Below are positions 16,601 through 25,191 of a DNA stretch of 64,000 nt, piece after piece. The position numbers and the translations under genes are program-made. The first letter of the stretch is position 1. Each line of letters begins with the position of its first letter. The notes below the pieces were generated by a model, which worked only from the letters and a program-made list of their open reading frames with translations, searched no databases and was not told where the DNA came from. This DNA comes from Hafnia paralvei ATCC 29927 (GTDB taxonomy: Bacteria > Pseudomonadota > Gammaproteobacteria > Enterobacterales > Enterobacteriaceae): positions 62,001-126,000 of the forward strand of contig NZ_LXET01000010.1 of assembly GCF_001655005.1 (NCBI RefSeq). Reading direction: 5' to 3'.

Positions 16601-19174
16601 ATGTCTAGGGATGATGATCGCGAGCCGATCGGACGTAAAAGTAAAAAGGGGGGGAACCCGCCTTCCCGTAGAACGGCTTCCAATCGCCGCCGCCGTTATG
16701 ACGACGACGATGATGACTATCGCGATGATTTTCGTCGCAGCTCGGACTATCACGACGAAGACGAGTATGAAGAAGATGATGATTATGAAGATGATGACAG
16801 AGAGGACGATGTGGCGCGTAAGAAGGTGAAAAAACCGCGTAAACGCAGACTGCTTGGATTACTGATCAAATTAGCGCTGATCGTCTTTGTACTATTGGCG
16901 ATTTACGGATTTTATCTTGATCAGCAGATCCGCGCGCGCATCGACGGCAAAGTCTGGCAGTTGCCAGCCACCGTATATGGCCGCATGGTCGATCTAGAAC
17001 CGGGTATGTCCTACAGCAAAAAAGAGATGGTGAATCTGCTGGAAGGAATGCAATACCGCCAGGTTAGCCGTATTACACGTCCGGGTGAGTTCTCGGTGAA
17101 CGGCGATAATATTGATTTGCTGCGTCGACCGTTTGATTTTCCGGATGGAAAAGAAGGGCAGATCCACGCGCGTCTGGTGTTCAGCAACGATCGTTTGAGT
17201 CAGATCCAGAACATGGACAACCAGCGCCAGTTTGGTTTCTTCCGTTTGGATCCTCGTTTAATCACCATGCTGCAATCGCCGAACGGTGAGCAGCGTCTTT
17301 TTGTCCCGCGTAGCGGATTCCCAGACCTGCTGGTGGATACGCTGATCGCAACGGAAGACCGCCATTTCTATGAGCATGACGGGATTAGCTTCTACTCTAT
17401 CGGTCGTGCCGTGGTTGCCAACCTGACTGCTGGTCGTGCGGTACAGGGTGGGAGTACGTTGACTCAGCAGTTGGTGAAGAACCTGTTCTTGAGTAACGAG
17501 CGTTCTCTGTGGCGTAAGATCAATGAAGCTTATATGGCGCTGATCGTCGATTATCGCTACAGCAAAGATCGGATCTTAGAGCTATATCTGAACGAGGTTT
17601 ATCTTGGGCAAAGTGGGAGCGATCAGATCCGTGGTTTCCCGCTGGCTAGTTTGTATTACTTCGGACGTCCAGTTGATGAACTGAGTCTCGATCAGCAAGC
17701 GTTGCTGGTGGGGATGGTGAAAGGTGCTTCGCTGTATAATCCGTGGCGCAATCCTACATTAGCGCTGGAACGTCGTAACTTGGTACTAAAACTGCTGGAA
17801 AACCAGCAGGTTATTGACAAAGAGCTTTATGACATGCTGAGCGCACGTCCTCTCGGTGTACAGCCTAAAGGTGGCGTGATTTCACCACAGCCTGCATTTA
17901 TGCAAATGGTTCGCCAAGAGCTACAGCAGAAACTGGGCAGCAAGATAAACGATCTGTCCGGTGTGAAAATCTTTACCACGCTAGACCCTGTGTCTCAGGA
18001 TGCGGCAGAAAAAGCGGTAGAGGATGGAATTCCTGCCCTGAAAGCGGCACGTCATGTGAACGATCTTGAAGCCGCAATGGTAATTGTTGACCGCTTCAGC
18101 GGTGAAGTTCGTGCGATGGTGGGGGGCGCTCAGCCTCAGTTTGCTGGCTTTAACCGAGCGATGGACGCTCGTCGTTCGGTCGGCTCTCTGGCTAAGCCAC
18201 CGACTTACCTGACGGCGTTGAGTGAGCCAGATAAATATCGTCTAAACACGTGGCTTGCGGATCAGCCCCTGTCATTGAAGCAACCTAATGGCAGCATATG
18301 GCAGCCGAAAAACTACGATCGTCAGTATCGTGGTCAGGTGATGCTGGTGGATGCGTTAGCAAACTCGCTTAACGTACCAACGGTAAACTTGGGCATGTCT
18401 GTGGGATTAGATCAAATCAGCGCAACTTTGCAGCGTTTGGGCATTCCTAAGGATGTGATTAATCCAGTTCCATCGATGTTACTGGGGGCTATTAGCCTTA
18501 CACCAATGGAAGTGGCGCAGGAGTATCAAACGATTGCAGGCGGTGGTAATCGAGCACCACTATCAGCCGTACGCTCGGTGATTGCAGAAGATGGCACCGT
18601 GCTGTATCAAAGCTTGCCACAGGCGCAAAGCGTAGTGCCTCCTCAGGCGGCTTATCTGACATTGTATGGCATGCAGCAGGTCGTGGCTCGTGGAACATCA
18701 CGTTCTCTTACTGCGAAGTTTGGTAACTATCATTTAGCTGCGAAAACGGGGACTACGAACGATCTGCGCGACAGCTGGTTTGCCGGCGTAGATGGTAAGG
18801 AAGTCACTATTGCTTGGGTGGGGCGTGATAACAATGGTCCAGCTAAGCTAACTGGGGCGAACGGAGCTCTAACCTTATATCGCCGCTATCTAGAAAACCA
18901 AACTCCTCTGCCGTTGAATTTGGTACCGCCAGAGGGCATTACCACAATGAGCATTGATGGCTCAGGTAACTTTGTGTGTAATGGCGGTGGTTTGCGGACT
19001 CTTCCGGTTTGGACAGAGAACCCAGAGGGATTATGTGCAGCGTCAGCGGCCCAGCAACCTGCCACTCAGTCACAGCAACCTCAGACTGAAGGGCAGCCAT
19101 CTCAGCAGCCACAGGAACAAAAAGGTAGTGATGGTGTTGCGGGGTGGATAAAAGATATGTTTGGTAGCAACTAG
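16601..19174 (+). CDS. mrcB: Penicillin-binding protein 1B (bifunctional peptidoglycan synthase)
   Basis: PBP1B polymerises lipid II into glycan strands and cross-links the peptides at the inner membrane. Of its 857 residues, the first ~83 are cytoplasmic and strikingly acidic (runs of Asp/Glu) with Arg clusters, followed by one membrane helix (~84-105). Next come the UB2H domain that binds LpoB, the GT51 glycosyltransferase (EDRHFYEHDG, catalytic Glu252; GGSTLTQQLVKN; ELYLNEVYLGQ) and the transpeptidase (Ser529 in SLAK, SLN, KTGTT). The tail is Gln/Pro-rich. It is 13 residues longer than E. coli PBP1B. A strong terminator follows. Confidence 0.96.
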   Translation: MSRDDDREPIGRKSKKGGNPPSRRTASNRRRRYDDDDDDYRDDFRRSSDYHDEDEYEEDDDYEDDDREDDVARKKVKKPRKRRLLGLLIKLALIVFVLLAIYGFYLDQQIRARIDGKVWQLPATVYGRMVDLEPGMSYSKKEMVNLLEGMQYRQVSRITRPGEFSVNGDNIDLLRRPFDFPDGKEGQIHARLVFSNDRLSQIQNMDNQRQFGFFRLDPRLITMLQSPNGEQRLFVPRSGFPDLLVDTLIATEDRHFYEHDGISFYSIGRAVVANLTAGRAVQGGSTLTQQLVKNLFLSNERSLWRKINEAYMALIVDYRYSKDRILELYLNEVYLGQSGSDQIRGFPLASLYYFGRPVDELSLDQQALLVGMVKGASLYNPWRNPTLALERRNLVLKLLENQQVIDKELYDMLSARPLGVQPKGGVISPQPAFMQMVRQELQQKLGSKINDLSGVKIFTTLDPVSQDAAEKAVEDGIPALKAARHVNDLEAAMVIVDRFSGEVRAMVGGAQPQFAGFNRAMDARRSVGSLAKPPTYLTALSEPDKYRLNTWLADQPLSLKQPNGSIWQPKNYDRQYRGQVMLVDALANSLNVPTVNLGMSVGLDQISATLQRLGIPKDVINPVPSMLLGAISLTPMEVAQEYQTIAGGGNRAPLSAVRSVIAEDGTVLYQSLPQAQSVVPPQAAYLTLYGMQQVVARGTSRSLTAKFGNYHLAAKTGTTNDLRDSWFAGVDGKEVTIAWVGRDNNGPAKLTGANGALTLYRRYLENQTPLPLNLVPPEGITTMSIDGSGNFVCNGGGLRTLPVWTENPEGLCAASAAQQPATQSQQPQTEGQPSQQPQEQKGSDGVAGWIKDMFGSN

Positions 19175-19194
19175 CTACTGCTTGCCGAATAAAA

Positions 19195-19225
19195 TAAAAG
19201 CCTCCATTCGTTGGAGGCTTTTTTA
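19195..19225 (+). terminator. Rho-independent terminator of mrcB
   Basis: The stem AAAAGCCTCCA / TTGGAGGCTTTT has a tight TTCG-type loop and a T run. It lies 20 bp after the mrcB stop. Confidence 0.9.
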
Positions 19226-19296
19226 TTAGTTAAGTCATGAATAATGTGCTTGGTATCAAATGAATTTCCAATGAAATTCCCTGATCGTTAAATAAG

Positions 19297-19325
19297 CAAA
19301 AAACGGGCAGCTTGCGCTACCCGTT
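19297..19325 (-). terminator. Terminator of the porin gene
   Basis: On the minus strand the stem AACGGGTAGC / GCTGCCCGTT (one wobble, short loop) is followed by TTTTTT. It begins about 30 bp after the porin stop. Confidence 0.87.
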
Positions 19326-19354
19326 GCATTCAATAAGATAAAAATCAGACTAGA

Positions 19355-20494
19355 TTAGAACTGGTAAACTAAGCCAACACCAACAACGTCGTCTGTTGTA
19401 ATACCCGCAGCACGAGTGAAGTCATTGTCGTTCATTAAGTTGATTTTATAATCAATATAAGTAGACATGTTTTTATTGAAGTAGTAGTAGGTACCGACTT
19501 CAATGTAATTTACTAAGTTTTTATTGTCATGGCGGCCATCGCCAGCGATGCTGCCGAGGTCTTTACCTTTGGAGTAAACATAACCTAAGGATGGACGCAG
19601 ACCAAAGTCGAACTGGTACTGTGCGGTAAGTTCAACGTTTTGCGTTTTGTTGGCAATATACCCGTCGGTATCACCAAATGCAGTCATGTTCTGAGTTTGA
19701 GCATACATTGCCGCTAAATAAACGTTGTTAGCATCATACTTGGCACCAATGGTCCAAACGTCAGCAGTGTGACCACCTGCAGTAGAGTCGAACTCTTGAT
19801 CGTGGGTACGGTTTGACGTTGCGAAAGAGGCACCGAAGTTCAGGCCCATTCCGGTATCATAAGTGGTTGAAACACCAAAACCATCACCGTTTTGGGTTGA
19901 GATTTTGCGCTCACCATTATTCGTACCGTTGTTACCTTCAGCGCCGCCATTGTCGTTTGCGCCTTGGTATTGCAGAGCAAAGTTCCAACCTTCAACCAAA
20001 CCGAAGAAATCACTGTTGCGGTAGGTTGCCATGCCATTGCCACGGGTATTCATGAAGGTGTCGGTTTGCGTGTAGCTATCGCCACCGAATACAGGCAGCA
20101 TATCGGTCCACGCTTCAACGTCGTACACGACGCCGTAGTTACGACCATAGTCAAATGAGCCGTAGTCACCAAACTTCAGACCAGCAAAACCTAAACGAGT
20201 GGCATTACCGCTGGTTCCACCAGTAGAACCGCCTTCGGTGTGGTTTGCTTGAACGTTATATTCCCACTGACCAAAGCCTGTGAGCTGATCGCTGATTTGA
20301 GTTTCGCCTCTGAAACCTACACGCAGGTAAGTTTCATCACCATCATCACCTTTGTTTTCAGAAAACTGATGACGGGCATCGACCTTAGCTTCCAAATCTA
20401 ACTTATTGCCATCTTTATTATAAATTTCTGTAGCATTTGCCATACCTGCCAGTAATAAAGAAGGAATTACCACCGCTAGAATTTTACGCTTCAT
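19355..20494 (-). CDS. General trimeric porin of the OmpC/OmpF/PhoE family
   Basis: This is an outer-membrane beta-barrel that passes small hydrophilic solutes. The precursor has 379 residues with signal peptide MKRKILAVVIPSLLLAG, cleaved after ANA to give ATEIYNKDGNKLDL. Strand motifs LRVGFRGETQI, LTGFGQWEYN, TRLGFAGLKFGDYGSFDYGRNYG, GNGMATYRNSDFFGL and the terminal Phe (GLVYQF) are typical. In constriction loop L3 the usual PEFGG is PVFGG: Val135 of the precursor replaces the conserved Glu. Extracellular loops are Asn/Gly-rich and differ from E. coli porins. The ATG at 20494 has AAGGAA 6 nt upstream. I cannot tell which E. coli porin it corresponds to; no porin lies here in E. coli. Confidence 0.93.
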   Translation of the reverse strand: MKRKILAVVIPSLLLAGMANATEIYNKDGNKLDLEAKVDARHQFSENKGDDGDETYLRVGFRGETQISDQLTGFGQWEYNVQANHTEGGSTGGTSGNATRLGFAGLKFGDYGSFDYGRNYGVVYDVEAWTDMLPVFGGDSYTQTDTFMNTRGNGMATYRNSDFFGLVEGWNFALQYQGANDNGGAEGNNGTNNGERKISTQNGDGFGVSTTYDTGMGLNFGASFATSNRTHDQEFDSTAGGHTADVWTIGAKYDANNVYLAAMYAQTQNMTAFGDTDGYIANKTQNVELTAQYQFDFGLRPSLGYVYSKGKDLGSIAGDGRHDNKNLVNYIEVGTYYYFNKNMSTYIDYKINLMNDNDFTRAAGITTDDVVGVGLVYQF

Positions 20495-20644
20495 TATCAT
20501 TTCCTTGAATTGACGCTTTTGTATTATTCTTATTCCTTATTATTTATAAGGATTCCTTTTAAGACATGAGCAGGATAAGTCGCTTGGTTATTAAATTACA
20601 ATATGGTTCATAAAATAAATAATTAATTTTGTGACGGGGGCGGT

Positions 20645-20670
20645 AAATAGTATTGATATCAATACTATTT
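20645..20670. promoter_or_regulatory. 26-bp perfect palindrome, candidate operator upstream of the porin gene
   Basis: AAATAGTATTGAT is followed immediately by its exact reverse complement, with no spacer. It lies about 150 bp upstream of the porin start and 525 bp upstream of fhuA. Perfect two-fold symmetry of this length without a T run suggests a dimeric regulator site more than a terminator. The bound protein is unknown. Confidence 0.55.
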
Positions 20671-21137
20671 TGTAATGCTTTAATTTTAACAATGTTTTTA
20701 TGTTATAGATTTTGTGTTTTCTTACTTAATTTCATTAGTGATTTCATTTATTTAATCTGTGCTTAAATTTAAATGTCATTTAATTTAATTGATATGGGAG
20801 ATGGAAGAGAACGCTACACAACGAGGGCGAGCCACGCCATATGGATATAGGCAGTTGATGGTTTTCATACTACAAGAAAAAATAAGAAATATACTTCGTA
20901 TTTTAATTTGTTATTTGTATGCGTTTAATTAAATTATTTTTGCAAACCAAATATAACATCCGCATAACGTTGAACGACATCCTTTTCATATTTTCCTATC
21001 CAATAAACCTCCACTTTTGGATAGTTCCTACCTATTGATTTATCCCATAATAAGTTAAAGGTTATTTTTTGTGCCCTTGATTCTTATAAGGACGAAATTT
21101 GCTTGAACTTTACATTTGGTTACGCATAAAATGCGAT

Positions 21138-21156
21138 CTTTATAATAATCATTCTC
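21138..21156. promoter_or_regulatory. Fur box over the fhuA promoter
   Basis: The 19-mer agrees with the Fur consensus at 14 of 19 positions (core ATAATCATT). It overlaps a perfect TATAAT -10 hexamer (21141-21146), 49 bp before the fhuA start. Iron-bound Fur would block transcription. Confidence 0.82.
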
Positions 21157-21194
21157 GTTTACTTTATTATTTATCTTTCGCCAGAGAAACCAAC

Positions 21195-23372
21195 ATGACT
21201 TTACCATCGTTCAAATATTCCCGTACTAAGGTTGCAGTTTCTATTGCTGCCAGCCTAGGCATGTGGGCTACATTCGCCAATGCTGCTGATACAGCTGAAA
21301 AAAATCAGGCAGATGACACTATGGTTGTGACTGCCGGCGGCGGTGTTGAGCAGGAAAGCGCATGGGGTCCATCTCCGACAATCGCGGCTAAACGTAGTGC
21401 AACAGGGACGAAAACTGATACTGCTTTGGTTAAAACTCCTCAGTCAGTTTCCGTGGTGACTCGCGAGCAGCTTGATACACAGCAGCCAGCGTCAGTCAAA
21501 GAAGCATTGAGTTTCACTCCTGGCGTGATGGTAGGAAGCCGTGGTAGTTCCAATGTCTATGATGCTGTTTACATCCGCGGTTTTGGTTCTGTTAACCAAA
21601 ACGAATATTTGGATGGTTTAAAGCTTCAGGGGGACTATTTTAATGAAGCCTCTATTGACCCATATTTCTTAGAACGCGTTGAAGTATTACGCGGTCCTTC
21701 TTCAGTCTTGTATGGTAAGAGCAGCCCAGGTGGGATCGTGTCTCTTGTCTCTAAGCGCCCGACAACAGAACCCCTCCGTGAAGTACAATTCAAGATGGGC
21801 AGCAATAGCTTATTTGAAACGGGCTTTGATTTCAGTGATGCGCTTGATGACAACGGTGAATATGCGTTCCGTTTGACGGGGTTAGCAAGTGATGCTAACG
21901 ATCAGCAAGAAATGGCTAAGGTTAAACGCTATGCAATTGCGCCATCATTCAGTTGGCAACCGAATGAGCATACTAACCTGACGATAATGTCATACATCCA
22001 AAACGATCCAAATATGGGCTATTACGGTTGGCTGCCAAAAGAAGGAACCGTCCAGAAAGCGTCTTTTGGTCGTTTGTCTCCTGACTTTAACGAAGGTGAA
22101 TCAAGCAATTTCTACTCCCGTCAAACTCGTATGGTCGGCTACAGCTTTACCCATGACTTTGATGATACGTGGACTGTGCGACAAAACCTGCGATACATGC
22201 AGTTGCATACCAACCAAAATAACGTTTATGGCGTTGGCGTGGATGCAACCAATGATACAGTTCTGAACCGAAACTACATTTTGTCCAATGAACGTTTGAA
22301 TAACTTCACCGTAGATACTCAGGGACAGGCTAAATTCGGTACTGGCGATGTCGACCACACGCTTTTAATGGGCGTGGACTATATGAATATGCGTAACGAT
22401 ATTGTTGGTGGGTGGGGGACTACAACCCCACTAAACCTTGCTAACCCACAATATGGAAATGACAATCGTAGTCCGTTAAATCCAACAAGCAAAGTCGATG
22501 GTCAAGAACAGGTTGGTATTTATCTGCAAGAGCAAGCGGAATGGAATCAATGGATTCTAACTGCAGGTACGCGCTATGACTGGGCAAAGAGTACCGTTGA
22601 AGATCGTGTAGCGAATACTTATGGTAAGCAAAATGATCACCAATCTACTAGCAGAATTGGGCTGAACTACCTATTTAATAACGGTATTTCTCCTTATATC
22701 AGCTACGCGCAATCATTTGAGCCTAATATCGGTGCTGGCTACGACAAGAAAATGTTCTCTCCCTCTAAAGGGGAGCAGTATGAAGCAGGGGTGAAATACA
22801 TTCCTGAAGATCGCCCAGTTTCAGCCACTTTGGCTTTGTATCAACTGACCAAGTCGAACAACTTGGTGACGGATACAGAGCATGCCGATAAAGGCTGGTA
22901 TCAGCAGCAGACAGGCGAAATCCGCTCTCGTGGTGTCGAATTTGAAGGCAAGGCTGCGTTGACCACGAATATTAACCTGTTGGCGTCATATACCTATACG
23001 GATGCTGAATACACCAAAGATACGACTAATCAAGGAAATACACCGGCAATTATACCTAAGCACATGGCGTCTCTGTGGGGGGATTACACTTTCCACGAAA
23101 CAGCGCTGAGTGGGCTATCGGCAGGTGCTGGTGTGCGTTATGTCGGCTCCACTTGGGGTGATGAAGCTAACACGTTCAAAGTCCCTGACTACACGATTTG
23201 GAATGCGATGATTAAATACGATCTGGCTCGTTTCAACCTACCTGGTTCATCGGTGGGTCTGAATGTGAACAATCTGTTTGATAAAGAATACGTTTCTAGC
23301 TGCTTCGCAACCAATGGCTGCTTCTGGGGCGCAGAGCGTCAGATTGTTGCTACAGCGACATTCCGTTTCTAA
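21195..23372 (+). CDS. fhuA: Ferrichrome outer-membrane receptor FhuA
   Basis: FhuA is a TonB-dependent transporter for ferrichrome. The 725-residue precursor has a signal peptide ending FANA and a TonB box (DTMVVTA). The plug domain runs from ESAWGPSPTIAAKRSATGTKTDT through SVLYGKSSPGG. A 22-strand barrel follows, ending NNLFDKEYVSSCF...GCFWGAERQIVATATFRF with the C-terminal cysteine pair kept. The region matching gating loop L4 is much shorter than in E. coli and has lost its cysteine pair. I start at ATG 21195, since the 32 codons upstream lie over the promoter and Fur box. Confidence 0.95.
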   Translation: MTLPSFKYSRTKVAVSIAASLGMWATFANAADTAEKNQADDTMVVTAGGGVEQESAWGPSPTIAAKRSATGTKTDTALVKTPQSVSVVTREQLDTQQPASVKEALSFTPGVMVGSRGSSNVYDAVYIRGFGSVNQNEYLDGLKLQGDYFNEASIDPYFLERVEVLRGPSSVLYGKSSPGGIVSLVSKRPTTEPLREVQFKMGSNSLFETGFDFSDALDDNGEYAFRLTGLASDANDQQEMAKVKRYAIAPSFSWQPNEHTNLTIMSYIQNDPNMGYYGWLPKEGTVQKASFGRLSPDFNEGESSNFYSRQTRMVGYSFTHDFDDTWTVRQNLRYMQLHTNQNNVYGVGVDATNDTVLNRNYILSNERLNNFTVDTQGQAKFGTGDVDHTLLMGVDYMNMRNDIVGGWGTTTPLNLANPQYGNDNRSPLNPTSKVDGQEQVGIYLQEQAEWNQWILTAGTRYDWAKSTVEDRVANTYGKQNDHQSTSRIGLNYLFNNGISPYISYAQSFEPNIGAGYDKKMFSPSKGEQYEAGVKYIPEDRPVSATLALYQLTKSNNLVTDTEHADKGWYQQQTGEIRSRGVEFEGKAALTTNINLLASYTYTDAEYTKDTTNQGNTPAIIPKHMASLWGDYTFHETALSGLSAGAGVRYVGSTWGDEANTFKVPDYTIWNAMIKYDLARFNLPGSSVGLNVNNLFDKEYVSSCFATNGCFWGAERQIVATATFRF

Positions 23373-23385
23373 GATGTACTCTCAA

Positions 23386-23406
23386 GGGTGCGGGTCAACC
23401 GCACCC
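23386..23406 (+). terminator. Intercistronic hairpin between fhuA and fhuC
   Basis: GGGTGCGG and CCGCACCC form a perfect 8-bp stem with a 5-nt loop, followed by GTTCTTTTAT. It starts 13 bp after the fhuA stop and 44 bp before fhuC. It could partly terminate or protect the fhuA message and so make receptor more abundant than transporter. Confidence 0.7.
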
Positions 23407-23449
23407 GTTCTTTTATACAAAGAACATAAGACTAAAGGTCATACCGCAA

Positions 23450-24247
23450 TTGAGTAAAACGGCGATTTCCACCCCATCTACCTTCGCTTTACAACAGGTT
23501 AGCTTTACTGTCCCTGGGCGCACATTGCTGCAAAATGTCTCTCTTACGTTCCCCCAAGGGCAGGTATGCGGCCTGATTGGTCATAATGGCTCGGGCAAAT
23601 CTACGTTGTTAAAAATGCTTGGCCGTCACCAATCTCCTAGCGAGGGACAGATTCTGTTAGGCACTAAGCCGCTCGCTGATTGGGACAGCAAGGCGTTTGC
23701 GCGTGAGGTTGCTTACTTACCACAGCAACTTCCGGCCGCTGAAGGTATGACCGTGCGCGAATTAGTCGCTATCGGTCGTTATCCTTGGCACGGTGCTTTG
23801 GGGCGTTTTCGCAGTGAAGATCGTGAACGAGTGGAAGAGGCAATTGCGTTGGTCGATCTCAAACCTCTGGCTGGACGCTTGGTTGATAGCTTATCCGGTG
23901 GCGAACGACAGAGGGCTTGGTTGGCAATGACCGTAGCGCAAAATAGTCGCTGCTTATTGCTTGATGAACCCACTTCCGCACTGGATATTGCGCATCAGGT
24001 TGAAGTTCTGGCACTGATCCAACGTCTCAGCCGCGAACGCGGTTTAACCGTTATTGCGGTGTTACACGATATTAATATGGCTGCACGATACTGCGATTAT
24101 CTCATGGCGCTGCGTTCCGGTGAGCTTATCGCTCAGGGTACACCGGACCAAATCATGCAAGGTGAGGTGTTAGAAAAAATCTACGGTATTCCGATGGGAA
24201 CGCTGCCGCATCCAAGCGGTGGTGCTCCGGTGAGCTTTGTTTTTTGA
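23450..24247 (+). CDS. fhuC: Ferric hydroxamate ABC transporter ATPase FhuC
   Basis: FhuC is the cytoplasmic ATPase that powers uptake of ferric hydroxamates through FhuB. It has 265 residues, the same as E. coli. Motifs are GHNGSGKST (Walker A), YLPQQ (Q-loop), LSGGERQRAW (signature), LLLDEPTSALD (Walker B) and VLHDIN (H-loop). The start is a TTG with AAAGGT 10 nt upstream; no ATG or GTG gives a family-like N terminus. It lies 26 bp before fhuD. Confidence 0.95.
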   Translation: MSKTAISTPSTFALQQVSFTVPGRTLLQNVSLTFPQGQVCGLIGHNGSGKSTLLKMLGRHQSPSEGQILLGTKPLADWDSKAFAREVAYLPQQLPAAEGMTVRELVAIGRYPWHGALGRFRSEDRERVEEAIALVDLKPLAGRLVDSLSGGERQRAWLAMTVAQNSRCLLLDEPTSALDIAHQVEVLALIQRLSRERGLTVIAVLHDINMAARYCDYLMALRSGELIAQGTPDQIMQGEVLEKIYGIPMGTLPHPSGGAPVSFVF

Positions 24248-24273
24248 TGATCGTTTTCTGATGAGCATTACCC

Positions 24274-25191
24274 ATGAGCCGTTTTAATTTTCCCGATTTA
24301 GGGCGTCGCCGTTTCGTGATGGCTCTGACTTTATCGCCGCTCTTGCTGCCTCTAGCCGCGCATGCATCGCTAAATTCTAAAACAGAATTTCCCGATCTGA
24401 ACCGGATCGTGGCGCTCGAGTGGTTACCGATAGAGTTGCTGATGACGCTCGGCATAACACCTCTTGCCGTAGCGGAAATTGCCAATTATCGTTTGTGGGT
24501 ACAAGAGCCTCAGTTAGCGCCTTCGGTACTCGATCTGGGGAATCGTACCGAACCCAATATGGAATTACTCCAGCAGATCGACCCCTCTCTGATTCTCTAC
24601 TCTGAAGGCTTTGGTCCGTCGGTGCCAAAGATGCAAACTATCGCTCCGACGATGGGATTCTCCTTTAACGATGGTTCAGGCACACCGCTTAAGCTTGCTA
24701 AACAATCGTTGCAGAATCTAGCGGCAAGACTGGGCATTCCAGAACGTGCCACCGCGCATTTGGCACAGTTTCAGCAACGTTTGGCGCAAAGTAAACAGCG
24801 TCTACGTCCTTGGGATAAAACCCCGCTGCTGCTGTTTACGTTGCTGGATGCCGACCATGCGTTAGTTTTTGGCAAAGGCAGTATGTTCCAAGAAGTGATG
24901 GATGAACTTGGTTTAAAAAATGCGTGGACGGGGGAAACTAACTTCTGGGGAAGCGCTATTGTCGGCATTGAACAGTTGGCGACGGTATCACCGCAGTCAC
25001 AGGCTATTTTCTTCAGCCATGGTAATGACGCATTATTTGCTCAGGTACAGCAGACGCCTTTGTGGCAGGCGTTGCCATTTGTTCGTGCCAGAAAAGTGAT
25101 TAGCCAACCGGGCGTTTGGTTCTACGGAGCGACGCTTTCAGCTATGCGTTTTTGTGATTTGCTTGAATCGGCGCTAGGAGCAAAATCATGA
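24274..25191 (+). CDS. fhuD: Ferric hydroxamate periplasmic binding protein FhuD
   Basis: FhuD carries ferrichrome-type siderophores across the periplasm to FhuB. The 305-residue precursor starts with a twin-arginine-like signal (LGRRRFVMAL...AHA), as in E. coli FhuD, so Tat export is likely. The mature part has the family segments RIVALEWLPIELL, NYRLWV-EP, LGNRTEPN-ELL, FQEV-DELG-KNAW-GETNFWGS and GVWFYGATLSAM. Its stop overlaps the fhuB start as ATGA. Confidence 0.94.
   Translation: MSRFNFPDLGRRRFVMALTLSPLLLPLAAHASLNSKTEFPDLNRIVALEWLPIELLMTLGITPLAVAEIANYRLWVQEPQLAPSVLDLGNRTEPNMELLQQIDPSLILYSEGFGPSVPKMQTIAPTMGFSFNDGSGTPLKLAKQSLQNLAARLGIPERATAHLAQFQQRLAQSKQRLRPWDKTPLLLFTLLDADHALVFGKGSMFQEVMDELGLKNAWTGETNFWGSAIVGIEQLATVSPQSQAIFFSHGNDALFAQVQQTPLWQALPFVRARKVISQPGVWFYGATLSAMRFCDLLESALGAKS

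Larger units (their letters stand above)
20495..21194. other. 700-bp AT-rich divergent regulatory region between the porin gene and fhuA
   Basis: No gene is supportable in this stretch. It holds a 26-bp perfect palindrome (20645-20670), described separately, and the Fur-controlled fhuA promoter at its right end. The remainder is very AT-rich. I looked for a MicF-like antisense RNA divergent from the porin and saw none I could recognise. Confidence 0.6.

Noticed and set aside
20700..21000. A MicF-like antisense RNA divergent from the porin gene
   Set aside because: No sequence resembling MicF or complementary to a porin start, and no terminator in the right place, could be found.
21099..21194. 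32-codon extension of FhuA
   Set aside because: It would cover the -10 and Fur box, and the signal peptide only makes sense from 21195.
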